Origin: Ignavibacteria bacterium
GTDB lineage: Bacteria; Bacteroidota; Ignavibacteria; Kapaibacteriales; UBA2268
Reading direction: 5' to 3'
DNA: 45,032 nt
NCBI GenBank assembly: GCA_016844745.1
Contig: JAERMQ010000036.1
Location: 1 to 45,032 of the forward strand
In this document: positions 15,571-23,329 of the stretch, piece after piece
How positions within the stretch are numbered: position 1 is the stretch's first letter
Layout: each line of letters starts with the position of its first letter
Position numbers and translations under genes: made by a program
The notes under the pieces: model-generated
The model's input: only the letters and a program-made list of their open reading frames with translations
What the model was told of the DNA's origin: nothing
Database searches by the model: none

Positions 15571-18002
15571 TCCTGTTTTTCGCCATAATCAACAACTATA
15601 AAATATAATCCGCTTGGTACATTGGAACAATCCCATTCAATCTCAGCGGTAGCTATTCCAGTTTGATTGAAAGAAATTTTATCTTTGCCGGAAATTAACT
15701 CTCCATATATATTATAAACTCCTTTAATGGCCTCCTTTAAATCATAACTCAAATCCCAAGAGACTTTAGCTTTAATGTAATTGCGTGCAGGTACCGGATA
15801 GGGTGGATATGCATAGAACTTAGATTGATAATATTTTTTCTCGACCTGCGGCTGCTCTATTACTAGAGATTGTTCTTTTATCATTAATCTATAATAATTT
15901 AACGGATGGACATCGTCGCTTAGCTTGGCTAAAGCTACGTTTCCTTTGAAAATGACAGATTCGAAAGAGGGAATACCCCATTGCCATTTAGCCGGTTGCC
16001 ATTTGGTTAAATCATTTCGGTCGGTATTTTCTAAAAACGTTTTTTCGCCTACAATATAGAACTTCCTACCCAGATACATGATTCTTGCATTATAGTATTT
16101 ATCAGTTTTCAACAGAGTATCAATGGCATTTCGCTTTCGGTCGTACATGAATAATCTTGCAGGCGAAAGTGTTGTGAAAAATACTGAATCTTTGTTATGT
16201 TCATAGAATTGGTTGAAAATAAAGTATCTGTCAATAGATAATATTGGTTTACTCGTCATTCCGCTGTCTTGAGTCTCACGAACCTCGAAACGTTTTATAT
16301 CCGAATTGTATTTATCTTGAGTTGTCGTTAGCATAAGGAAATTTCTACAACTTTCCGGAATTATATGATGAATAATTTTCAATGAATCGTAATATAAAGA
16401 ATCATATTTTAAAATTTTTAAGTTCGTTAGGGAAGTATCTATGAAATTGAAATTGCTATAATACTTTTTTGAAGAATTTGAGCCAGCATAAAAATAAGAA
16501 TCATCAACTTTACAAACATTGCTGATAATATCACCACCTATTCGATTTGTTGAAAGGAAGCTAAATGTTTTACCTCCGTCCTTTGTAATAGCAAAATTGT
16601 TACTTATTGAACTTTTTTTACCCGTAAAAAATCCTTTTCCATTGTTATCAATGAATAATATATCTACATTATCGAAAGTTCTAAGATAGGTTGAACTATC
16701 AATTATTTTAACCGGTAAAAAAGTGTTGCCGTAATTTGTAGTATGATTCACTTCATTAGCATTGGCTGCATCATTCATGAAAACATAGGTTGAATCATTG
16801 ATAATTGCCTTGGGGCTTCCTGTTAAATATGATATTAATTCCCATGATTTACCATAATCTTGAGACAGAAATAAGGATTTAATTACACCGGATAATATAA
16901 TTACTGAGTCAAGACAAATAGATGGTTTATATCGCAATAAGACATTGTCAAGACCATCTGTGGTACTATACGGATTTAAAAAATATGGAACCGTATAATA
17001 ATCGTTTATGAAAGGTTCAGAAAAATTTTTGAAAATACCGGCATTTTTATCTAATGTCTTAATATCATAATTATAAAGACCAACATTTGGTAGGTTCATT
17101 TTAGATTGTATAATCTTGGATTTATTTTCTTCTAAATGACCGATACAAATTTGATTGTTAATAGTAAAATAAGTATTGGGCAGCATACCTGAATTTTTAA
17201 AACCAAAAAATGAATCATTGGTATTCATAAAATTTGTATCAGGATAAAAGTAAGTCCATTTATTATAATTAGCATCCGTGTAAAAAAGATTCCCCTTAAT
17301 GTTGAAAACAAGTTGATTTTTATAAGTTAGTAAATTGACAAGTGAATATATTGCAGGATTAGTTATATAAATTTTTTCATCCAATTTTATAAATCTTAAT
17401 TCTGTCAAACTCTCCGGTAATATAGCAAATCCTTTGAATTTATTATTTAAGGCTAAAAATAAATTCCCATTAATATATTTCATATAATTATCAGTGTAAA
17501 AATTTGGACTACCTTCCGGTATAAAATTTTTATTAATATAAGTATTAATAATAGTATCAGAATAATAATTTTCAAAAATAAAATTTTTATCAAAGCGGAA
17601 GATACAATTCAAACTACGTATAAAAATATAATTGTCGCTGATTTCAAGATTGATAAATTTATCACCATTTGACAAATCAAACTTTAACTTTTTCCAATTT
17701 TGCCCATTATCAGTTGATTTTACGATATAACCCGTATCTATCACTCCATAGATTGTATCGTTAAAATTTACCATTTTTCTAATTTCACCATAATCATGTA
17801 ACGAAAATTGCTTCCATGAATTCCCTTTATCCGTTGTCATCATATAAGCGCCATTACTCCCGTAAACTAAAATATTTTTACCTGAAGATACTATCCCGAA
17901 ATAATGAACATTCATGGGCATTAAATCAAAGTTTAATGCTTTTGTTTTAACATTAATTATTATTAACAAAACTGTTAAAATTATTAAATAATTGATTTTC
18001 AT
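15543..18002 (-). CDS. Large secreted protein with Asp-box propeller repeats and T9SS sorting domain
   Basis: An 819-residue protein with signal peptide (first 22 residues) and repeated sialidase/VPS10-like Asp-box motifs of the type S/T-x-D-x-G-x-x-W/F: TTDKGNSW near residue 57, KSTDNGQNW near 102, LSQDYGKSW near 380 and TKDGGKTF near 475, which indicates a beta-propeller. The last about 80 residues form a T9SS type A sorting domain (VYNIYGELI, ending CVPIVVEK). Such proteins are exported to or anchored at the cell surface in gliding and T9SS-bearing bacteria; the ligand is unknown. It is followed in another frame by a relic of a second sorting tail. The gene is AT-richer than its neighbours. 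Confidence 0.8.
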   Translation of the reverse strand: MKINYLIILTVLLIIINVKTKALNFDLMPMNVHYFGIVSSGKNILVYGSNGAYMMTTDKGNSWKQFSLHDYGEIRKMVNFNDTIYGVIDTGYIVKSTDNGQNWKKLKFDLSNGDKFINLEISDNYIFIRSLNCIFRFDKNFIFENYYSDTIINTYINKNFIPEGSPNFYTDNYMKYINGNLFLALNNKFKGFAILPESLTELRFIKLDEKIYITNPAIYSLVNLLTYKNQLVFNIKGNLFYTDANYNKWTYFYPDTNFMNTNDSFFGFKNSGMLPNTYFTINNQICIGHLEENKSKIIQSKMNLPNVGLYNYDIKTLDKNAGIFKNFSEPFINDYYTVPYFLNPYSTTDGLDNVLLRYKPSICLDSVIILSGVIKSLFLSQDYGKSWELISYLTGSPKAIINDSTYVFMNDAANANEVNHTTNYGNTFLPVKIIDSSTYLRTFDNVDILFIDNNGKGFFTGKKSSISNNFAITKDGGKTFSFLSTNRIGGDIISNVCKVDDSYFYAGSNSSKKYYSNFNFIDTSLTNLKILKYDSLYYDSLKIIHHIIPESCRNFLMLTTTQDKYNSDIKRFEVRETQDSGMTSKPILSIDRYFIFNQFYEHNKDSVFFTTLSPARLFMYDRKRNAIDTLLKTDKYYNARIMYLGRKFYIVGEKTFLENTDRNDLTKWQPAKWQWGIPSFESVIFKGNVALAKLSDDVHPLNYYRLMIKEQSLVIEQPQVEKKYYQSKFYAYPPYPVPARNYIKAKVSWDLSYDLKEAIKGVYNIYGELISGKDKISFNQTGIATAEIEWDCSNVPSGLYFIVVDYGEKQDCVPIVVEK

Positions 18003-18087
18003 ATATAATCTCCTATTTTAAAATATACCATGTCGACTTTGCAACCGGCATGGTATTTTAATTACATTTAATTCTTACTAAAAAACA

Positions 18088-18738
18088 TTATTCGCTTTCT
18101 GGTGGGTTACATCCGGTATATTGACAATCTATCGTCCAAGGGTCATCGTCAAATGGATGTTCTGTTCCCTCTCCAGTTCTTGTTTCTGTACATCCTGTTG
18201 GATTATAAACAAGGGGATTGGGAGTCGATGATGTTAACCAATATTTTGCATGTGGAGTGCAATTCGGGTCAAGATCGCAATCCGGTGTACAATTACACCA
18301 ACACCAAAAGTATTCTGCGGAGCAAATTGAATAACAATTATCAGGATCTGCTTCAAGAGTAATTTGGCTGCCATCCCAATGCATTGTCATACATATAGGA
18401 TGCGTAATTCTAACATGTGAAAATCCGATATCGCAGGGACGTTGACCACAAAATGTACTCAAATTTTTAAGGATGAATCTAGTGATTTCAGCCTTTATTT
18501 GTTCAACCGTATAATTAGGGCAATTATACTGAATTTGAGATACAACGAATTCATGGGGATTATTTCCTGTTGCATCACATTTCCAACACACTTCGAATGA
18601 AATATTGCAGCCATTCCAAGAGAATCCAATACTTTGACATATTTTTGGTTGCTGACAATCATAACATGTAGCCTTTACCTCCTGACTTACCATAAAAGCA
18701 ATAAAGGTGGTAAGTATTAGATAAACAATTTTTTTCAT
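18088..18738 (-). CDS. Cys-rich secreted protein of unknown function
   Basis: I do not recognise the family of this 216-residue protein. A signal peptide (residues 1-23, ending KAT) precedes a mature part with 20 cysteines, many in pairs or as CxC (CYDC, CWKC, FWCWCNC), which suggests a disulfide-stabilised extracellular or periplasmic protein. No T9SS sorting tail and no CxxCH haem motif are present. It lies 85 bases upstream of the large T9SS propeller gene on the same strand, so the two may be co-transcribed and the small protein may act with it. The pattern with an N-terminal helix QIKAEITRFILKNL recalls short Bacteroidota secreted proteins of unknown role. Confidence 0.65.
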   Translation of the reverse strand: MKKIVYLILTTFIAFMVSQEVKATCYDCQQPKICQSIGFSWNGCNISFEVCWKCDATGNNPHEFVVSQIQYNCPNYTVEQIKAEITRFILKNLSTFCGQRPCDIGFSHVRITHPICMTMHWDGSQITLEADPDNCYSICSAEYFWCWCNCTPDCDLDPNCTPHAKYWLTSSTPNPLVYNPTGCTETRTGEGTEHPFDDDPWTIDCQYTGCNPPESE

Positions 18739-18788
18739 TACTTCTCCAATTTAATTATTTATTAGTTAATTTGTAAATCTTGAATGGG

Positions 18789-18996
18789 GCTGCCGTGTAA
18801 ACTTTTCTTCACGAGCTTTGCCCGGCAGCGTTCAGCCCATTCTGACGAAACGTGGAGTCGGTGGGGCAACCTTCCGGCTCTGCTATTTTTTATGCCCCTG
18901 TTAATTGGGTTTGAGCATTTTTCTTCTCCTAATTTGTTGAGAATTTTTTCAGCTTATGCCAAGACCGTTTAGTCCGGCTAAGCATTTATTTTTTAC
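18789..18996 (+). other. GC-rich structured segment, possible small RNA
   Basis: In a 382-base gap this segment is much richer in GC than its surroundings and contains nested inverted repeats: GCTGCCG/CGGCAGC (18789-18829), GGGGCA/TGCCCC (18863-18898), and a bulged hairpin GCTTA-GCC-GAC...GTC-GGC-TAAGC (18952-18983) followed by a T-rich run. The last part looks like a rho-independent terminator on the plus strand, yet no plus-strand gene precedes it. That favours a non-coding transcript, but a remnant of a mobile element is equally possible. A 62-codon open frame across it is not convincing as a protein. Confidence 0.35.
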
Positions 18997-19120
18997 TTTT
19001 TGAAAAATTTTCGTCACAGCCTATACTGTATATACGAACGAAAGTCCATTTTTTGGAATGAAATTCATTATTTAGGTTTTCCTAATATTTTTTTAAAGAG
19101 AAAAGATGAGACAGCCTCAT

Positions 19121-19681
19121 CTACATCTTCTCATTTTCCTCCCTGATTCTTGCTTTTCTGCATAATATAATCGCCTTCCTATACTTCTTATAGACCTTAT
19201 CAGGGCTGCATTTCAGTAATTCAGCTATCTCCCTTATATTACATCCATCGCAAAATTTAAGTCTAATAATTTCCCTCAAATCGAGTGGGAGTCTCATTAC
19301 AAGGTAGTGAAATTCATCGAAATTCTCAAATTCATCTTGTGTAGTGTAGCTGATAATGTTAATAACAGAACTACTATCAATATCTGCTTCATTATTATCT
19401 GGTGTTAATCTGACAAATTTCCTATTCTTTCTATATAAATCTATTAATTTACTTTCTGCTCTTCTTTTAAGAAAATTAAAAATTTTAAGGGTTGGTTTGT
19501 GCTTATATTTTTCCCGTTTTTCTTCAATAGGTTTGGAAGGTAAAGTAACCTGTATAGATTTTTCATACAGAAATAACTCATGATAAGCTTCACAAACGCA
19601 ATCGGCAATATCATCCTTTCGGATATTTCCAAATTTCCGGTTTAATAATGATGTCACTTTCTTTATTATTGAAGTTTCCAT
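19121..19681 (-). CDS. ECF-like RNA polymerase sigma factor
   Basis: A 186-residue protein. The C-terminal half is a typical sigma region 4 helix-turn-helix (LPLDLREIIRLKFCDGCNIREIAELLKCSPDKVYKKYRKA). The N-terminal half is a divergent region 2 (ADCVCEAYHELFLYE, FLKRRAESKLIDLYRKN). The region 2 to 4 spacing fits an ECF sigma factor, although region 2.4 is hard to place. No anti-sigma gene is adjacent; the nearest plausible context is the upstream OmpR-type gene 295 bases away on the same strand and the secreted protein cluster downstream. The 18739-19120 gap behind it holds the structured segment described above. Confidence 0.75.
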   Translation of the reverse strand: METSIIKKVTSLLNRKFGNIRKDDIADCVCEAYHELFLYEKSIQVTLPSKPIEEKREKYKHKPTLKIFNFLKRRAESKLIDLYRKNRKFVRLTPDNNEADIDSSSVINIISYTTQDEFENFDEFHYLVMRLPLDLREIIRLKFCDGCNIREIAELLKCSPDKVYKKYRKAIILCRKARIREENEKM

Positions 19682-19976
19682 CTTAATCTTTTCCTAAATC
19701 TTTATGTATAAATCAAACGGCACAGGGTAATTTAAGGGAATTTTCTTCGAAGCATGGCTCCTCCGGCTAACTTCTTATGATTATTTTTTTCATGATTAAA
19801 GATGCAAATTTTCTTACATCGACTATTACAATTGCAAATATAATAATGAATTTTAAAAAACAGGTAAACAGGAAGTAAACAGACGATTAATTTTTATTCA
19901 TTTTTATTTTTCCAAAATGAATATATAACCTACATTTGTGATACATGCGATACAATCAGGGTTTCCACCTGCCAGT

Positions 19977-20579
19977 TCAATTTTTTTTTATTTTATTTAT
20001 TATCGATTTTAAGTTATACTTGTCTTCACTATAATTTTCCTTGGCGAAATAATCAAAAAGTTCTTTATACTCTATAACGCTTCCAGCCTGCATTGCCAAT
20101 ATTTCGAGTATCTCATATTCTATCTTTGTAAAAAATACCATCTCGTTATTTACTTGAACGGTTCGGGCATTAAAATCCATATTGAAATTACCGGACCTGA
20201 AAAACGGGAAATTCATTCTTTTATGGCGTAAGACAACTTCAACTTTGGAATAAAGAGTATCCATGGTCCAGGGTTTGGCAATGAAATCATCGGCTCCCAT
20301 TTGCAGAACAATAGGCATTTCGGTAAGTTCCCTTCTGCCGGTAACAACAATTATCCGGACATCATTATTAAATTTCCTGATTTCCGTTATTACATCTCTT
20401 CCATCGCAGTCCGGCAGGTTTAAATCTAAAAGTATCAATGCGATTTCTTCTTGCTTAAGAAGTTCAATTCCTTTGCACCCTTTTTCAGCAGATAAAGTCC
20501 GGTAGCCGTGAAAACCAAGTAGTAATACCATGTTTTCTCTGGTTACTTGGTCATCTTCTATGATTAGGATTTGGTTCAT
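19977..20579 (-). CDS. OmpR/PhoB-type response regulator, C-terminus cut by an A9 run
   Basis: The 200-residue product has a complete receiver domain (acidic pair in IIEDDQ, phospho-acceptor Asp in LLDLNLPDCDG, Thr in VVTGR, Lys in IAKPW) and most of a winged helix (FTKIEYEILEILAMQAGSVIEYKELFDYF, LKSIINKIKK). It stops inside the recognition helix at a run of nine A (plus-strand T9 at 19981-19989). Skipping one base there opens a frame that runs to a TAA at 19904 and supplies the missing beta-hairpin, ending NVGYIFILEK, which matches the family GVGYRF. The repaired length of 224 residues is exactly that of OmpR-type regulators. No histidine kinase is nearby. Confidence 0.88.
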   Translation of the reverse strand: MNQILIIEDDQVTRENMVLLLGFHGYRTLSAEKGCKGIELLKQEEIALILLDLNLPDCDGRDVITEIRKFNNDVRIIVVTGRRELTEMPIVLQMGADDFIAKPWTMDTLYSKVEVVLRHKRMNFPFFRSGNFNMDFNARTVQVNNEMVFFTKIEYEILEILAMQAGSVIEYKELFDYFAKENYSEDKYNLKSIINKIKKN

Positions 20580-20655
20580 GAAATATATTAAGATTTCTGA
20601 AATATCAATATTGCTAAAGAATCATCTTCAATTTAACAAAATTTTACAATTTTTA

Positions 20656-20774
20656 CAATAGGGAGGTTCTAAAAATTGGCATTCCTTCGAATGCAGGAAT
20701 CCCCTGAATCGCTCTGGGAGGAGATTCCTGCATTCGCAGGAATGACAATCTGTAATTTTAGAACCTCCCAATAG
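20656..20774. mobile_element. MITE-like palindromic element with 6-base direct repeats
   Basis: An element of about 107 bases (20662-20768) begins GGAGGTTCTAAAAATT and ends AATTTTAGAACCTCC; its inner arms contain CGAATGCAGGAATC and its inverse. It is flanked on both sides by the direct repeat CAATAG (20656-20661 and 20769-20774), which looks like a target-site duplication. It has no open frame, so it would be a non-autonomous insertion moved by a transposase encoded elsewhere. Confidence 0.8.
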
Positions 20775-20911
20775 TATTTTACAAAAGTAATGTCAACCTA
20801 AAATAACCGGTTCAATCAAGGATGATTGAACTACTATTTTATTGAAATTAAAAGTAGTACAATTATCCCTGATTATTTATTTTATCCCCGGCACTATCCG
20901 CTATTTTGTAT

Positions 20912-20944
20912 AAACATCCAATGTTTGGCAAACATTGGATGTTT
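20912..20944. promoter_or_regulatory. Perfect 15-base inverted repeat ahead of the LD-carboxypeptidase gene
   Basis: AAACATCCAATGTTT, the three bases GGC, and AAACATTGGATGTTT form a perfect hairpin 110 bases before the start codon of the carboxypeptidase gene. No T-run follows, so a terminator is less likely than an operator or a small palindromic repeat. The remainder of 20580-21053 holds the MITE-like element and AT-rich DNA without other recognisable features. Confidence 0.55.
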
Positions 20945-21053
20945 GAATCAAATCTGGCATATAGTTTGATAATTAAATAAAAGACTTTTTATTTTGATAA
21001 TTTATTATTAATTGATTATCTTTGAGGTCTTGATTATTAGGAATAAGAAAAAT

Positions 21054-22139
21054 ATGGCATTTTCGAGAAGAGATTTTCTTGCGGTTGCGGCTACATCGCT
21101 GATTTCGACAAAGCTTTTAGCCAAAGAATTAAAGCCCGGCGAAGCGGAAACCATTGCTTCCAATAATGCCGAGCTTGTCAATCCAACTGAACTCGCCTCG
21201 AAAAGAATTCTTCCCCGGGCATTGTCCCGTGGCGCTAATATTGCCATAACAGCGCCTGCAAGTCCGACTTCTATTTATGAACTTAGAAATTGCATCAGGG
21301 TCCTGAAGAAAATGGATTGTTCAATCGAAATCGGTGATACGATTAAACGCCACAGTTCGAAAGACCGCTACCTATCTGCTCCCGACGAAGAGCGCGCGGC
21401 AGAATTCATGGAATATATTAACAGGAAGGATATCGATTGTATAATCTGCGGCAGAGGCGGCTATGGCACTATGCGTATCCTCCCTATGATGGATTATGAA
21501 GTTATAAAAAATAATCCCAAAATTATAATCGGATTCAGCGATATTACCGCCCTTATCATAGCCATTCATCAGCTTACCGGAATGGTTTGCTTTCACGGTC
21601 CCGTGGCAATTTCATCATTTGGTGAATTTTCCGAGAAATATTTCCTGAAAGTTATCTTCAAAAACGAAGAATTCGAGCCATTCGATATTAAATTGAAAGA
21701 TACAATTACCATAAATTCCGGAGTTGCCGAAGGTGTTTTAATCGGGGGAAATTTATCTATGCTGGTAAGCACTTTGGGAACCATGTATGAATTCGATGCA
21801 ACCGATTCCATCCTGTTTATCGAAGAAGTTTCCGAGCATCCATATAAGATTGACCGTATGCTAACTCAGCTCTGGCTTGCCGGCAAACTTCAACAAGCTA
21901 AAGCCGTCGCATTCGGTGAATTCAAAGGTTTGAACGCAAAGAAATCCTTCTATCCCGGAGGTTCGTTTACAATCAAACAGGTTATCGAATCGCGATGTTT
22001 GGAATTGGGTATCCCTGCTATTATCGGATTGCCGGTTGGCCATGATAAATCAAATATTACAATGCCGCTTGGAATCAAGGCACGATTGGATACGGAAAAA
22101 AAACTGCTGACTTTTCTCGAATCCCCTGTTAAATCATAA
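21054..22139 (+). CDS. ldcA: Tat-exported muramoyltetrapeptide LD-carboxypeptidase (peptidase S66)
   Basis: A 361-residue S66 peptidase when started at the ATG at 21054; the upstream in-frame start at 21012 would only add 14 residues ahead of the signal. The signal FSRRDFLAVAATSL is a twin-arginine motif. The core shows ITAPASP, CGRGGYGTMRILPMMDY, IGFSDITALI (nucleophile Ser in the GFSD motif), FHGPVA, LIGGNLSML and the C-terminal LPVGHDKSNITMPLG with the catalytic His. LdcA removes the terminal D-Ala from murein tetrapeptides. Most LdcA proteins are cytoplasmic, so Tat export suggests a periplasmic role. AnmK and an NlpC/P60 protein elsewhere in the window fit murein turnover. Confidence 0.88.
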   Translation: MAFSRRDFLAVAATSLISTKLLAKELKPGEAETIASNNAELVNPTELASKRILPRALSRGANIAITAPASPTSIYELRNCIRVLKKMDCSIEIGDTIKRHSSKDRYLSAPDEERAAEFMEYINRKDIDCIICGRGGYGTMRILPMMDYEVIKNNPKIIIGFSDITALIIAIHQLTGMVCFHGPVAISSFGEFSEKYFLKVIFKNEEFEPFDIKLKDTITINSGVAEGVLIGGNLSMLVSTLGTMYEFDATDSILFIEEVSEHPYKIDRMLTQLWLAGKLQQAKAVAFGEFKGLNAKKSFYPGGSFTIKQVIESRCLELGIPAIIGLPVGHDKSNITMPLGIKARLDTEKKLLTFLESPVKS

Positions 22140-22375
22140 CCCGGGCATTCATAATTCAGGTGCAGACTTGTAAACACCGTTTGCGTAATTTAGCACTCCA
22201 CATCAAATTATTAATTTAAAAAAACAAAGAACTTGCATTTTATAAACAGTTTTTGTATTTTAATTTTTTCGATAAACATATATACGAATTATTAGATTGT
22301 CTACATGTTTCGAATATGAATAATAAAATTATAAATGATGAGATATTTTTAAAGTTTGAGTACTATCCAAAAAAC

Positions 22376-22462
22376 GAAAATTGAATTCCAAAGTACAACT
22401 TTGGAATTAGTAAGTCCTTGATAGAACTCATTCCAAAATTCCGATTTTGGAATTCAATTTTC
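22376..22462. repeat. Compound palindrome: two hairpins inside one outer stem
   Basis: An outer stem GAAAATTGAATTCCAAA with its inverse at the right end encloses two local hairpins, CCAAAGTacaACTTTGG at 22388-22404 and ATTCCAAAATtccgATTTTGGAAT at 22430-22453. It is in the 469-base gap between the carboxypeptidase and the TPR gene. The rest of that gap is AT-rich and shows no gene. It may be a further family of palindromic element; no second copy was seen here. Confidence 0.75.
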
Positions 22463-22608
22463 ACTAAAAATGCTTTTTAGAGTTGACTCAATCTTTATAA
22501 AATATTGCTTTTGAAAGATAGTTTAACTAACAAAGTTCAAGTATTAATTGGTAAAAATATTTTTGGGTTATTAAAGAGAACCACAAAAAAAAAAATCAAG
22601 GAGAGCTG

Positions 22609-23307
22609 ATGACAGGAAAACCTTTGCACTTCGATTCCGACAATTCTGATATTCTGTGTGCATATCAGGCTGAAACAAATGGTGAATACTTTCAGGCAAT
22701 AGAATATTACAAAAAAGCTTTGGACAAAGACCCTGAACTGGGTGTTGTTTATAAACATATAGGCAATGTTTATTATCGTGTGGGGATGTTAGACGAAGCA
22801 GTAACGTATTTAAAAAAGTCAGTCGAAATCCTGCCTCAATTTCCAACTGCCAGGTATGAGCTTGGATTAGCTCTTTATCGCCAGGCAAATATGAAAGCAG
22901 CAATAGATTGTATGTCAAAGGTAATTGAGTTAGACCCGGACTTTCTAATGGCTTATTATTGGATGGGTATTATACGTTTCCATTGCGGAAATCTGGGACG
23001 TGCCCGCGAGAATTTCCGGCATGTTACCACAACACGACCGGATTTTACAATTGCATTTTATTATCTCGGGCTTGTCAATGCAAGACTTGGCAGATACGAT
23101 GAGGCTGTCGAATGTTTTCTTGTTGTTATAAAGAAAAATCCCGAAAGTCCCGAATCATACACAATGCTCGGTGAAGTGTATTTAAATATGGATAAGAAAT
23201 TCGAAGCGAGGCAATATTTTATGAAGGCTCTCGACCTCGACCCTGATGATAGAAAAGCAAGGAATGGATTATCGGCTTTGGATGTTTATAAGGAAATAGA
23301 ATTCTAA
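22609..23307 (+). CDS. Tetratricopeptide repeat protein
   Basis: A 232-residue protein made of about six TPR units of 34 residues, for example DSDILCAYQAETNGEYFQAIEYYKKALDKDPE, GVVYKHIGNVYYRVGMLDEAVTYLKKSVEILPQ and SYTMLGEVYLNMDKKFEARQYFMKALDLDPD. No signal peptide or membrane segment is present, so it is probably a cytoplasmic scaffold for protein contacts. A purine-rich AAGGAGAG lies ahead of the ATG. The NAD synthetase gene starts 22 bases downstream, which suggests an operon, though no link between the two functions is evident from the sequence. Confidence 0.88.
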   Translation: MTGKPLHFDSDNSDILCAYQAETNGEYFQAIEYYKKALDKDPELGVVYKHIGNVYYRVGMLDEAVTYLKKSVEILPQFPTARYELGLALYRQANMKAAIDCMSKVIELDPDFLMAYYWMGIIRFHCGNLGRARENFRHVTTTRPDFTIAFYYLGLVNARLGRYDEAVECFLVVIKKNPESPESYTMLGEVYLNMDKKFEARQYFMKALDLDPDDRKARNGLSALDVYKEIEF

Positions 23308-23329
23308 TGAATGATTTTGTTCCAAATAC

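Noticed and set aside
18784..18972. A 62-codon plus-strand frame in the gap after the Cys-rich protein gene
   Set aside because: The frame overlaps the inverted repeats of the possible RNA, has no ribosome binding site and shows no domain; treated as part of the structured segment.
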